Positions 6,627-14,830 of a stretch of DNA of 20,768 bases are shown here, one piece after another. The notes below the pieces were generated by a model. The model was not told the DNA's origin. It saw nothing but the letters and a program-made list of their open reading frames with translations, and made no database searches. A program made the position numbers and the translations under genes. The stretch's first letter is position 1, and each line of letters begins with the position of its first letter. The stretch is from a virus: IMG/VR virus record IMGVR_UViG_3300009002_000062, positions 1 through 20,768 of that record. The stretch is one strand, 5' to 3'.

Positions 6627-6990
6627 AATCCTCTCTCAATGCCTCACCGACATATTGTTCACCTGTATCTTTATCCGTCATAATTGTAGAACCATTAGAT
6701 AAGGATTCTGTAATTACACTTTCTAGTATATTACCACAGTATGCAGTAAATGTCAAGTCCTCAAGTGATAAATCTGCATCGGGTGTACTGACAATTTCAA
6801 AACTAAACTTAAGTTCTTCATTTTCATTATCAAGACTGATAGTACCAAATCGTATCACAGTTTCGGGATATTCCTCCATGAGTCGGACATCCCATCCATC
6901 ATCAATATTATCTGAGGGAATCAATTCATAGTGGATTCCCTCATTTAGTGTATTGAGACTCAGCGGTAATTCTTTATTAGAGTTCGACAT
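6577..6990 (-). CDS. Acidic unknown in the gp40 position (137 aa)
   Basis: A 137-aa very acidic protein (MSNSNKELPLSLNTLNEGIH..., ending EYKLTNNDSTESTN) without transmembrane segments or motifs I recognise. It lies between uvsX and gp41, the place of gene 40 in T4, but I see no sequence reason to call it gp40. ATG at 6990 overlaps the UvsX stop by 14 nt (ATGTCGAACTCTAA); an ATG four codons earlier at 7002 is possible. Its 3' end overlaps gp41 by 50 nt and contains the gp41 ribosome binding site. Its coding region also contains a possible weak promoter (6728-6756). Confidence 0.78.
   Translation of the reverse strand: MSNSNKELPLSLNTLNEGIHYELIPSDNIDDGWDVRLMEEYPETVIRFGTISLDNENEELKFSFEIVSTPDADLSLEDLTFTAYCGNILESVITESLSNGSTIMTDKDTGEQYVGEALREDYDEYKLTNNDSTESTN
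6728..6756 (-). promoter_or_regulatory. Possible weak intragenic promoter ahead of gp41
   Basis: Minus strand: TTGACA (6756-6751), 17-nt spacer, TAATAT (6733-6728, two mismatches to the -10 consensus). It lies inside the 137-aa gene, about 100 nt upstream of the gp41 start. The spacing equals that of the strong promoters of this window, but the -10 is poor, so this may be chance. Confidence 0.35.
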
Positions 6991-8029
6991 CTGCAATCGC
7001 ATCCATATCTACTTTAGTTGCAAGACCCATTGAGTATTGAGATTTTAAGAAATCTGCAAAGTCAGTATTGTCAAACACTGGTTTCCAAAAATCTTCTTCG
7101 AGTGTATCGGCAAGTCTTACTTTACCTCCAACCATCTCTCCAGTTTCTTTATCAACGACACTGTACCAACCATTGGAAGGCTTAACAACATAACCCCCAA
7201 CAATAGCGACATCCAACAAACCACTAAAACGATGTACACCACCTTCCCAAGACACAGTGATAGGAATTTTTGACTTCTCTTTAACATAACGACTTTTCTC
7301 CACGTTAATGATAAAGCGGTAACCTTTCACTTCAGTACCAACCTTATCCTGCTGTCTTCCAAGAATCCAAATGTTGTCTGCGGAATAGTAGATACCTGTA
7401 CCACCTCCAACAATGTCTTTAGGGAATAGACCAATTTCTTTATAAGTGTGGTTGACGGCAAGCATTGGAATATTCTTCATTGTAAGATATGGGGTACACA
7501 TCCTGAAGAGACCCTTCAACGCTTTTGCACGGGACATATCAGCAACCGACTTCTCGTTAATCGCATCTTCCAATTCCTTCTTGGATGCGAGGTTACCTAT
7601 GGAGTCAATGACTACTATTACATCATCCGCTCTATCAAGATTTTCAAGTTGACCCACTAGGTCAAACTTAAGTTCTTCGACATTTGCGATTGGAGTATGT
7701 AACACCCGTTCGGTGTCTATACCGAATTGTTCAAAGTAAGATTGCGGCGAACCAAACTCACTATCGTAGAACAACATGACAGCATCTTTCTTCGCTTTCA
7801 TATAAGCACCCGCCATTAGTAGTGCGAACGAAGTTTTAAAATGCTTGGAAGGGCCTGCGAGGACGGTCAATCCTGGCGTGACACCACCGTCAATACTACC
7901 CGACAATGCAACGTTAACCATTGGCACGTCTGTCGGAACCATATCTTTTTCAGTGAAGAACTTACTATTCGCAAGTACTTCGGTAGTTTTGATTTTACTG
8001 TTTTTCTTCAGTTTGTCCATTATCGACAT
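6977..8029 (-). CDS. uvsX: UvsX RecA-like recombinase
   Basis: UvsX is the T4-type strand-exchange protein used in recombination-dependent replication and repair. The Walker A region reads LAGPSKHFKTSFALL (P-loop GPSKHFKT, residues 59-66), the Phe-containing variant characteristic of UvsX rather than RecA (T4 has GPSKSFKS). FYDSEFG (87-93) and the Walker B strand VIVVIDSIGNLASKKEL follow, then AVNHTYKEIG and VVGGGTGIYYSADNIWIL, typical of RecA-fold loops. At 350 aa it is shorter than T4 UvsX (about 390). ATG at 8029 has GGAGAAATGA just upstream. It overlaps the dehydrogenase gene by 35 nt and is probably driven by the intragenic promoter at 8194-8222. Confidence 0.95.
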   Translation of the reverse strand: MSIMDKLKKNSKIKTTEVLANSKFFTEKDMVPTDVPMVNVALSGSIDGGVTPGLTVLAGPSKHFKTSFALLMAGAYMKAKKDAVMLFYDSEFGSPQSYFEQFGIDTERVLHTPIANVEELKFDLVGQLENLDRADDVIVVIDSIGNLASKKELEDAINEKSVADMSRAKALKGLFRMCTPYLTMKNIPMLAVNHTYKEIGLFPKDIVGGGTGIYYSADNIWILGRQQDKVGTEVKGYRFIINVEKSRYVKEKSKIPITVSWEGGVHRFSGLLDVAIVGGYVVKPSNGWYSVVDKETGEMVGGKVRLADTLEEDFWKPVFDNTDFADFLKSQYSMGLATKVDMDAIADVEL

Positions 8030-9098
8030 TCATTTCTCCTTCAAATAAGTCTTCATCTGACTCTACATTATCTGTACTAACCTCTTGCACTCTTTCAGTG
8101 ATGGGGTCAGTTTCTTCTTTGGGTTTACCAAACGTGATATTGTTTGCTTTTTCCCTATCATCCAAATCATAGACTGTTCTATAATTTTTATTTATTATAT
8201 CAACTTCTGCAAGTAATGTCAAGTTCTTTTTATCAAAATTATTAAATGCAACTAAGTCTTTAGGGAAACATGCACCACCAAATCCTCGTTTACCATCATA
8301 ACCTGGCACACGTGTATGACCTACACCGATACGAGAATCCATACCAATAGTGTTCGCAACCGATGGCCAGTTACATCCAAATTCTGCGACTGTATCATAG
8401 AGTTGATTAAAGAATGTTACTTTGGTTGCAAGGAATGAGTTCACCCCATACTTGACGAATGCAGCTTCAGGTGCAGACAAATGTACAAACTTATCTGTAG
8501 TACATAGAGAGAACATAGAATAAATCTGTTCGATGTCTGAAGTACATTGTGGATGACCACCCAATACATGATAAGGTGCATTCACAAATTGTTCTTTTGC
8601 ATTTGACTCAGTAAGAAACTCAGGATTATAACAAAGACGTTTCATATCATTTTCATAAACAGAGTTTGCAATCCTATCAATAACATCGGGAGTGATTGTT
8701 GATTTGATAATAACAGCACCCTCGGTATCCTCGAAACATCTTAGGGTTGCATCCTCTACAATAGATGCATCAACAAATCCAGTCTCAGGGTTCATAGGTG
8801 TTGGGGCACAAATAAATGTAAGGTGAGGACTCCATGCAATGAGGTCATCAAGTGTTGTACCATGTTTGGGGTCAACATAAAACTTCTGTACATCAGGATG
8901 GGTGAATGCATAATCTACTGCACCACCAACAAACCCGTGTCCCACGATACCAATCTTAAGAACACCCATTTGTTCGGGATGTTCGGATGTTTGTTCCGGC
9001 ACCAATCTATCGACAGGGTTTTGACCTTCAAGATTGTTTGGGTCGTTAGGTTTCATTGGGTTTTCCCAATTACCTTCTAATGTTTGTTTTCTATTCAT
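7995..9098 (-). CDS. UDP-glucose/GDP-mannose dehydrogenase-like protein (367 aa)
   Basis: Family members oxidise a nucleotide sugar twice to the uronic acid with NAD+, for example UDP-glucose to UDP-glucuronate. Seen: the Rossmann motif KIGIVGHGFVGGA (48-60), the conserved NPEFLTESNA (158-167), the Lys in FVKYGVNSFLATKVTF (214-229) and the catalytic-cysteine motif GFGGACFPKD (272-281, Cys277). An extra N-terminal tail of about 45 residues precedes the Rossmann fold. After the active-site region only about 85 residues remain, ending in an acidic low-complexity tail, so the usual third (UDP-binding) domain appears absent. ATG at 9098 directly follows the epimerase stop, with AAGG 8 nt upstream. 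A full promoter lies inside its 3' part. Substrate is inferred from the epimerase neighbour. Confidence 0.82.
   Translation of the reverse strand: MNRKQTLEGNWENPMKPNDPNNLEGQNPVDRLVPEQTSEHPEQMGVLKIGIVGHGFVGGAVDYAFTHPDVQKFYVDPKHGTTLDDLIAWSPHLTFICAPTPMNPETGFVDASIVEDATLRCFEDTEGAVIIKSTITPDVIDRIANSVYENDMKRLCYNPEFLTESNAKEQFVNAPYHVLGGHPQCTSDIEQIYSMFSLCTTDKFVHLSAPEAAFVKYGVNSFLATKVTFFNQLYDTVAEFGCNWPSVANTIGMDSRIGVGHTRVPGYDGKRGFGGACFPKDLVAFNNFDKKNLTLLAEVDIINKNYRTVYDLDDREKANNITFGKPKEETDPITERVQEVSTDNVESDEDLFEGEMNVDNGQTEEKQ
8194..8222 (-). promoter_or_regulatory. Consensus promoter inside the dehydrogenase gene, for uvsX
   Basis: Minus strand: TTGACA (8222-8217), 17-nt spacer, TATAAT (8199-8194), a perfect match. 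It is embedded in codons for NLTLLAEVDIINKN of the dehydrogenase, 165 nt before the UvsX start. No other promoter is seen between the one at 11015-11043 and uvsX, so this is the likely source of the uvsX-gp41-thyX transcript. Confidence 0.8.
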
Positions 9099-10037
9099 TT
9101 AATTTACCTTATAAAAATGTTTATACCAGTCTACGAATGCTCGTACACCTACTTCAATATTAGTCTTAGGTTTATACCCTAATCCTTCCAGTTTCTCAGT
9201 ATTACTCCAAGTCTCCAGCGTGTCTGCGGGATGTCTTGGTGCAAGTTTGATGATAGGTTGTCTACCAAGTTCTTTACCTATACATTCGATGAAATGCATT
9301 AACTCTACTTGTTTCCCTCGACCTATATTATATATCTCACCACTAGGAATGTCACTTAACATCGCAATCTTAATTCCTTCAATGATATCCGCAATGTAGG
9401 TAAAGTCTCGTTTCATATCACCATAGTTGAATGCTTCAATCTCTTCACCCGCAATAATCTTTTGGGTGAATTGAAAGAGTGCCATATCAGGTCTCCCCCA
9501 AGGGCCGTATACTGTGAAGAACCTTAGTCCTACATTGTTAAGACCACTAATCTTAAATTGACATTCGTTCACACGTTTAGTGTACGCATAGGCGTTTAAT
9601 TGGTGACCCGTAACATCTTCTTCTGTCCATCCATCCTTTGGAATAGGTGTTCCACCATAGATAGAACTTGTAGATGCATATAGAACCTTACCAACATTAT
9701 ACAACTTACAACACTGGATTAGATTTTGTGTTGCATCAATATTGTCTTGATGATATAAAACTTCTTTACCAACTGAATCACGAACACCAGCACGAGCACC
9801 TAGGTGAACTACAATGTCAGGTTGATACTCATTAAAGAAAGTGTCAAGTGCATCGAAGTCTTTCATATCGACATTTTCTACCATATGGTCGAATGCATCA
9901 ATACGTGCATGTTTTAGTGCGGGGTCGTAATAGTCATTGAAACTATCTAGTCCAATAACGTCTAGTCCTTCACCTAGTAAATCTAAACAAAGGTGACTAC
10001 CAATGAACCCTGCGGCTCCTGTTACACAAATTCTCAT
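9099..10037 (-). CDS. NAD-dependent epimerase, UDP-glucuronate 4-epimerase-like (312 aa)
   Basis: An extended short-chain dehydrogenase/epimerase: the nucleotide-binding motif VTGAAGFIGSHL (5-16), the segment GLDSFNDYYDPALKHARI (29-46), very like that of UDP-glucuronate 4-epimerases, the catalytic ASTSSIYGG (121-129), and YAYTK (Tyr150, Lys154). RFFTVYGPWGRPDMA is also typical of that subgroup. The reaction would interconvert UDP-glucuronate and UDP-galacturonate in the cytoplasm. It ends exactly where the dehydrogenase gene begins, and that neighbour could supply its substrate. The start at 10037 directly follows the upstream stop (gap 0). GalE or WcaG-type activity is a possible alternative. 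Confidence 0.85.
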   Translation of the reverse strand: MRICVTGAAGFIGSHLCLDLLGEGLDVIGLDSFNDYYDPALKHARIDAFDHMVENVDMKDFDALDTFFNEYQPDIVVHLGARAGVRDSVGKEVLYHQDNIDATQNLIQCCKLYNVGKVLYASTSSIYGGTPIPKDGWTEEDVTGHQLNAYAYTKRVNECQFKISGLNNVGLRFFTVYGPWGRPDMALFQFTQKIIAGEEIEAFNYGDMKRDFTYIADIIEGIKIAMLSDIPSGEIYNIGRGKQVELMHFIECIGKELGRQPIIKLAPRHPADTLETWSNTEKLEGLGYKPKTNIEVGVRAFVDWYKHFYKVN

Positions 10038-11006
10038 TTATCCATTCCTGTAAATATATTCTAATGCCCTATCTGCCTCTTTATCTAGGGGTCTGTTATC
10101 GTACCAGTTTCCGTTATCAACATCGAACTGTTTACACAACTCTGCGACTTGGTGTGCATTCATAGGGTATCCACGTTTTACTGCATTACCCGATACCGCA
10201 ACCATAATCTGATACATCTTATGATACCATCCTGTACCTGTAATTCTTTGATATTCGATACCAAGTTGTTTAGGCCAGAACGGACAGTCACGATAAGAAG
10301 TCCACGAAAAGTCTGTGTTCTCTAATGAATTCTTACGATGTTCCATCACTGCTTTCTGTAACTCAGGTGGTAATCTATCAATGAATGTTTTACCTTGAGG
10401 TTCAACATAAGAATGTTTCTCCATCAACATTTCAGGGTCGGTGATTATACCTTTGTTTGTAAATATAAAATTGAGTGCATCAGGATATACTGCGGGGACG
10501 TAGTACATACGTGATACATCTTTTGTTTGTTTGTCTCCTAGTTCATCAAACTCACGATTGAGTGCGAACCAAAAGTGTGGTAGTACCTTTACGTCTACTT
10601 GTTTTGTAAGAGGGAATACTAATCTGAACTTTGGTTGTTCAAGTCGAGATGATGCGGTAGAGTAACAAATGTAGTAATACTCTCCGAACTTTTCTTCGAG
10701 TACTCGTTGAAGATGTCGTACCAATTCGTCTCCACTGGCATAGTCCAGTATATCAGGTAGAATAAAATCATCAACGTCAAGAGCAGCCCAACCACCCCAG
10801 TTAGTAACATTCTTATTACTTCTCGTAGTGTCTTTGATATAACAACTAGGACTAATAAGAACACTAGAATTATTTCCACCCTTCTGACCCTCCTTGCGAG
10901 ACATACCATACAACAAACCTTCGAACGCATCTAGACCATCGATTTCCATATTTCGATGGGTCTGATTGTCGTAGGTATTTTTGAATATTGTAAGTGAGTA
11001 TTTCAT
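10038..11006 (-). CDS. AEP-primase-like replication protein (322 aa)
   Basis: The pattern GGWAALDVDDF (71-81, with D77 and D79), then YYICYSTASSRLEQPKFRLV (110-129) and KQTKDVSRMYYVPA (159-172), resembles phage members of the archaeo-eukaryotic primase superfamily: a DxD metal site, a TxSS...PKFRLVFPL strand, and a DxSRxxYxP segment. The C-terminal part (WYHKMYQIMVAVSGNAVKRG) resembles a helical primase C-terminal domain. This is a fold-level guess by eye. No T4 gp61-type primase is seen in the window, so this protein could be the primase or accessory to it. ATG at 11006 lies only about 8 nt after the -10 of its promoter, implying a nearly leaderless mRNA. Confidence 0.6.
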   Translation of the reverse strand: MKYSLTIFKNTYDNQTHRNMEIDGLDAFEGLLYGMSRKEGQKGGNNSSVLISPSCYIKDTTRSNKNVTNWGGWAALDVDDFILPDILDYASGDELVRHLQRVLEEKFGEYYYICYSTASSRLEQPKFRLVFPLTKQVDVKVLPHFWFALNREFDELGDKQTKDVSRMYYVPAVYPDALNFIFTNKGIITDPEMLMEKHSYVEPQGKTFIDRLPPELQKAVMEHRKNSLENTDFSWTSYRDCPFWPKQLGIEYQRITGTGWYHKMYQIMVAVSGNAVKRGYPMNAHQVAELCKQFDVDNGNWYDNRPLDKEADRALEYIYRNG

Positions 11007-11014
11007 TGTGTACC

Positions 11015-11043
11015 ATTATACTATATTAGACAGGTATTGTCAA
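11015..11043 (-). promoter_or_regulatory. Consensus promoter for the AEP-like/epimerase/dehydrogenase unit
   Basis: Minus strand: TTGACA (11043-11038), 17-nt spacer, TATAAT (11020-11015); perfect match. The -10 is followed by GGTACACA and then the ATG at 11006, so the expected start of transcription falls 1-3 nt before the start codon. Confidence 0.88.
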
Positions 11044-11051
11044 GGATTATT

Positions 11052-11273
11052 TTAATGAAATACGTGTTTGACGCCTTCGACTACCATGTAATCAATTTCC
11101 ATCTCACCAATGATTGTGATACCTGTTCTCTCAAGTACCATATCACACATGGTGTCCCACTTCTCTTCACCCGTAATATCCTTATACAGACCTAACTGCA
11201 TCTCTTTGTAGTTGAGTGGTATCTCCATCGGAATTCCCGTGGCGATGTGTGTTCCTATTAATCCATTTTTCAT
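11052..11273 (-). CDS. Small unknown protein (73 aa)
   Basis: A 73-aa protein (MKNGLIGTHIATGIPMEIPL..., ending MEIDYMVVEGVKHVFH) with no motif I recognise; neutral to slightly acidic, probably soluble. The frame is open to an ATG at 11297, but that codon would coincide with the predicted transcription start of the promoter at 11304-11332; the ATG at 11273 has GAGAG 7 nt upstream, so it is preferred. It is the only gene of its unit before the next promoter at 11015-11043. Function unknown. Confidence 0.68.
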   Translation of the reverse strand: MKNGLIGTHIATGIPMEIPLNYKEMQLGLYKDITGEEKWDTMCDMVLERTGITIIGEMEIDYMVVEGVKHVFH

Positions 11274-11303
11274 TTCATTTCTCTCATTATTTAACATACA
11301 CCT

Positions 11304-11332
11304 ATTATAACAAGAACAACAGTATTTGTCAA
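11304..11332 (-). promoter_or_regulatory. Consensus promoter overlapping a stop codon
   Basis: Minus strand: TTGACA (11332-11327), 17-nt spacer, TATAAT (11309-11304); perfect match. The TGA of the -35 box is the stop codon (11331-11329) of the methyltransferase-like gene. It drives the 73-aa gene. Confidence 0.88.
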
Positions 11333-11895
11333 CCCTTTACACGAAATAAAGTAATAGAATTTACACGACTTTTACCTTTGTTAACTCCCGTGTATTGCCA
11401 TTCTTTTACCTGTTCTAGTCTATGCATATATGGTGCAATACCTTCTTGTACTTCTTGTTGGTCTGCATTATCAAACAGTATCCACTTGACACCCATTGTC
11501 AAACATAATGCGACATCCATCATCACAGGTTTTTTGTGGTGACTACCATCAACGAATGCAAAGTCAAACGTCCAATCACAGATGTATTCAAATATCTCAG
11601 GGGACTTAACACCTATAACTTTTACATACCTATACTTTCTCTCCACCCTCAATACCGTATCTCGATACATAGGATGATTTGGACAACACGATATAATATC
11701 AGTGCCAGGCATTATCTCTGCAAGATAAGATGTGGAGTGACCCGCATAGTATCCTATCTCTAGAATCCTCTCAGGGTTACACTCAGATTTAACATATCTG
11801 AATACATCTAGAACTTCATCGGTAGGTGGAAGATATCCCCAACCCTTATCAGTACTGAAGTCTAGATGTGGAAACAAGTCTTCGTTAGTTTTCAT
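11329..11895 (-). CDS. Class I SAM methyltransferase-like protein (188 aa)
   Basis: Residues 44-60 (ILEIGYYAGHSTSYLAE) match motif I of class I S-adenosylmethionine methyltransferases (E-I-G-x-x-x-G-x-S). FDFAFVDGSHHKKPVMMDV (110-128) fits the strand-4 motif of Methyltransf_24-type enzymes, in which a DGxH follows. The substrate is unknown: sugar, lipid or nucleic acid are all possible. The neighbourhood of glycosyltransferase and nucleotide-sugar genes would fit a glycan role, but this is inference. ATG at 11895 overlaps the upstream stop (TAATG) and is preferred; an ATG at 11907 would overlap more. Its TGA stop is part of the -35 box of the next promoter. Confidence 0.72.
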   Translation of the reverse strand: MKTNEDLFPHLDFSTDKGWGYLPPTDEVLDVFRYVKSECNPERILEIGYYAGHSTSYLAEIMPGTDIISCCPNHPMYRDTVLRVERKYRYVKVIGVKSPEIFEYICDWTFDFAFVDGSHHKKPVMMDVALCLTMGVKWILFDNADQQEVQEGIAPYMHRLEQVKEWQYTGVNKGKSRVNSITLFRVKG

Positions 11896-12335
11896 TACCC
11901 ATTCCATTTATAATAATATTTTATAGCACTATTTAGAGTGTTTAGATTTTCGTTAAACCCATTAGAACCATATGCGATATTACAATGTTGACATATCCAT
12001 TCTCTAGGTTCACCCGTGACGTGGTCGTGGTCAAGAACAAATGGAGACTTATTCTGCCACCCATTATGTTCACCCTTCAGTTCTTCCTCATTCCTATTAC
12101 AGATAGGACATGTATGATTATCAGGACACTTACCCGCAAGTTGTTTTGCAAGTCTCGTTTGTTTGTTTAACTTATTCTTACAACAAGAACATTCATTACG
12201 TCTATTCTGTCGGGTATGTGCAAAGTTTTCTTTCTTACCACTTCTTAATCCAAACTCATGAATGTGTTTTTCTGTACCACAAAGTGAACACACCTTGGTC
12301 TCAATATCATCCACCTCTCCCCATAATGTCATCAT
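11895..12335 (-). CDS. Endonuclease VII/HNH-like nuclease (146 aa)
   Basis: The C-terminal half has CPIC (76-79), [15 protein letters not shown] (99-113), CQHC (115-118) and a final helix [14 protein letters not shown]. This is the zinc-bound beta-beta-alpha metal nuclease pattern of recombination endonuclease VII (T4 gp49), which resolves branched DNA, and of related HNH enzymes. An unusual N-terminal second zinc-binding motif is present (CSLC at 16-19 and CSCC at 49-52). The start at 12335 (ATGA overlap with the polymerase stop) is preferred to an ATG at 12377 that would overlap by 46 nt; GGAGG is 11 nt upstream. It could be a gp49-type resolvase or a free-standing homing-type HNH enzyme beside the polymerase gene. 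Confidence 0.78.
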   Translation of the reverse strand: MMTLWGEVDDIETKVCSLCGTEKHIHEFGLRSGKKENFAHTRQNRRNECSCCKNKLNKQTRLAKQLAGKCPDNHTCPICNRNEEELKGEHNGWQNKSPFVLDHDHVTGEPREWICQHCNIAYGSNGFNENLNTLNSAIKYYYKWNG

Positions 12336-14803
12336 CCAAAGAAGTCCTCCAATGATGCACGGGGTTCCGCACTCCAACCAACCGCATCAAGGATTGGTTC
12401 AAGGGGGTCAAGGAATGTTTTCTTGAACATCTTATCATAATCAATATACTGTTGCAGTCCCAACTCACGAGGTAAGTTTTGTGGATATGAGATAATGTTT
12501 TCTTTTATCGGGTTAGGGACTTTGAGATATACGAATTTAATCTTCTCACCATTCTTGATAATCTCATGACGCAATCCTTTTGACTTTACGTTATGATTGT
12601 ACAACAATGCACCACGAACATGGATAGGTGTACCCTTACTATAGATGGTCTTTGCGTCCCTCCACTTCTTGATATTAGATACACCACGAGGGAACGAGAT
12701 ATCTTCTGCGGGAAGTTTGTTGAACTGACTGCGGAAGTTTCTTATATACTTTTGTGTCTCACCCTCAGTCCCTTTCACCACAATACCAAACATCTCTTTC
12801 ATCTTGTCACGAACAACCATAGGTGTTGATGACTTGACCGCTTCGATACCCATTAGTTTGAGTTTGGGTTTTGCATACTGGACACCTTCGTTGTTGTGAA
12901 CATTCAGAATGTATCTCTTCTTCGCAACCCATATTGCTTTGTCTGCAATAACCTCACGTCCCATCTCCATACGGTTTTCGTATGCACCTGTATAGTCTGC
13001 GAGTTCTTGATACGTCTCGGTCAATACTTTCTCGAAGTGGGTCTTACATATCTTGTCTAGAAACTTGACAGGGTTCTTGGGGTTTGTTTTGGAAACAAGA
13101 GATGACATATTAACATACAAGGACTCAGTATCGATTGCGATAACATAGTCCTTGTTAGTACCAAGGAGTTTGTTCATCTCGTCATTCATCTTCCTCTCTG
13201 CCCATAGGATGGATAACTGACCCGCAAGTGTAACGGACTCTGCAACACGTTGGTCAAAGTATCTGAACCACCTGTTACCCAATGCACCATAAAGAGAGTT
13301 CATCAAAATCTTGATAGACATCTGTTGATTGTCTAGGGTTGATATCTTGTTTCTCAATGCGTGGGTTGGTGCGGTCTCATACTCTTGTTGTGCTTCCAAC
13401 ATTTGTTTTTTGATAACTTTACGTTCATCATAGTACTCACGAATGATAGAGGGGATGACACCTGTACGGTCTTTCTTGAATCGAACTCCACTAGGTGCAG
13501 TTGCAAAATCTTCTTTGCGGGTCACCTCGGTCTGTTTGTATAACATGCGACCAACGTCAGTATCAACCAAACCATCGGTGACGGTTTCGGGGGACATGTT
13601 GTATTGTACAAGGATGTTAGGATATAGAGAGTTCAAGTCAAAGGAAGTCACCCAGTCATGTGAACCTACTTGGGGTTCTTTCACATAACCACCCGCATAT
13701 TCACCCTTGGGTTTCTCGACTTTCTGTGGGATTGCAATCTTACGTTTGTTCAACATACGATAGATGATTGCATCCCAAATCGCAGTAGTACCCATGACAT
13801 CATTATAGTTAACACCACCACGATATGCCATAGTCAATGCAAGGTCAATCAGACCTAGGTTTTCATCTAACTTTGCAACCAACTCAACGTCTTTGATATT
13901 GTAGTCAATAAACTTTTGGTGGTCATTCTTGTAGAGTGTGTGTAGGTTACCGTGTTCTTCATACGAGAGTTTACGTTCACCGAGTATCACGTGTGCGATA
14001 TGGTCAAGTCGATAACTCTCTTGTTGACCTAGGGTGTTGTAAGTAAACTTCTTGAACAGGTCATAGTAATCTAGAGATGCGATACCCATAATGTCATAAG
14101 TATTTGAATCAGGGATAAAGACATTACCACGCACAACTTTGGGGGTGACCTTTCCCCACGGGGATAGTCTTGAAACCTCTTCTTCTCCGAAACATTTACG
14201 GATACGGTTCACGAGGTAAGGGATATCAAAGTTCTTAGTATTCCAACCCGTGACGATATCAGGGTCAAGAGACGTGTGCCAGTACTCAACAAACTTATGT
14301 AATAGTGCAGTTTCACTTTCACATTTTACATAGATTACATTTTCGGGGGACTCATATTCACCAAGACCAAACACAATGTATTTGTCACTGCGGGTAGACT
14401 TTAGTGCAATAGAGATTACAGGATAGTTTGCTTTGTCGGGTTCAGGGAATCCATCATCGGACTGCACCTCAATATCAATAGTCACGATGTTCATGACCTC
14501 ACGATTATAAGAGATTGTGTCAGGATACTTTTGTGCAATGAACTGATAGATGTAATTATTCATACCGAACACTTCCATGTTCTGTACGTTCTCATACCGT
14601 TTCGTGAAGTCAGTCGCATCACGCATAGTATCAAACTCTAGGGAATCAACTGACTGCCCTTGTAGATTTTTCCACGAACCCTTCTCACTTCGGACGAATA
14701 GTGTGGGTTTGAATGGTATCTTTTTATGAACCCTCTCAGTCCCGTTGTATCCTCGGTATAGTAGGTTGTTACCAAAACGCTCGACAGTAGTGTAGAAATC
14801 CAT
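12332..14803 (-). CDS. 43: Family B DNA polymerase gp43
   Basis: The replicative polymerase, with 3'-5' exonuclease and polymerase domains in 823 aa (T4 gp43 is about 900). Exonuclease: ExoI TIDIEVQS (108-115, D110/E112), Exo[15 protein letters not shown] (185-197), Exo[12 protein letters not shown] (301-309). Polymerase: motif [12 protein letters not shown] (387-397, D389), motif [14 protein letters not shown] (498-510), motif [11 protein letters not shown] (555-564) and a KKRY motif (628-631). Motif C reads DTE where DTD is the rule. The C-terminal SLEDFFG looks like a clamp-binding tail for gp45. ATG at 14803 has AAAAAAGGA 7 nt upstream. A 5-codon frame (MKKGI) lies between promoter and start. 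It is the first real gene after the promoter at 14831-14859. Confidence 0.97.
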   Translation of the reverse strand: MDFYTTVERFGNNLLYRGYNGTERVHKKIPFKPTLFVRSEKGSWKNLQGQSVDSLEFDTMRDATDFTKRYENVQNMEVFGMNNYIYQFIAQKYPDTISYNREVMNIVTIDIEVQSDDGFPEPDKANYPVISIALKSTRSDKYIVFGLGEYESPENVIYVKCESETALLHKFVEYWHTSLDPDIVTGWNTKNFDIPYLVNRIRKCFGEEEVSRLSPWGKVTPKVVRGNVFIPDSNTYDIMGIASLDYYDLFKKFTYNTLGQQESYRLDHIAHVILGERKLSYEEHGNLHTLYKNDHQKFIDYNIKDVELVAKLDENLGLIDLALTMAYRGGVNYNDVMGTTAIWDAIIYRMLNKRKIAIPQKVEKPKGEYAGGYVKEPQVGSHDWVTSFDLNSLYPNILVQYNMSPETVTDGLVDTDVGRMLYKQTEVTRKEDFATAPSGVRFKKDRTGVIPSIIREYYDERKVIKKQMLEAQQEYETAPTHALRNKISTLDNQQMSIKILMNSLYGALGNRWFRYFDQRVAESVTLAGQLSILWAERKMNDEMNKLLGTNKDYVIAIDTESLYVNMSSLVSKTNPKNPVKFLDKICKTHFEKVLTETYQELADYTGAYENRMEMGREVIADKAIWVAKKRYILNVHNNEGVQYAKPKLKLMGIEAVKSSTPMVVRDKMKEMFGIVVKGTEGETQKYIRNFRSQFNKLPAEDISFPRGVSNIKKWRDAKTIYSKGTPIHVRGALLYNHNVKSKGLRHEIIKNGEKIKFVYLKVPNPIKENIISYPQNLPRELGLQQYIDYDKMFKKTFLDPLEPILDAVGWSAEPRASLEDFFG

Positions 14804-14830
14804 ATTATATTCCTTTTTTCATTTGTACCC

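Noticed and set aside
7040-7065. TTGACA word within uvsX.
   Set aside because: The position 17 nt downstream reads TTCTTA, not a -10 element.
6977-8029. Reading the recombinase as bacterial RecA.
   Set aside because: The P-loop GPSKHFKT and the position beside gp41 are characteristic of T4-type UvsX, not RecA (GPESSGKT).
11216-11542. Rightward 108-codon frame rich in Ser, Cys and Phe.
   Set aside because: It runs antisense to the 73-aa gene, a consensus promoter and the methyltransferase-like gene; its composition is that of a complementary-strand shadow.
11905-11912. TATAAATG on the minus strand, one base from the T4 late promoter, just before the methyltransferase-like gene.
   Set aside because: It falls in the codons YYKWN of the nuclease with only about 10 nt to the next start; a chance match in AT-rich coding DNA is likely.
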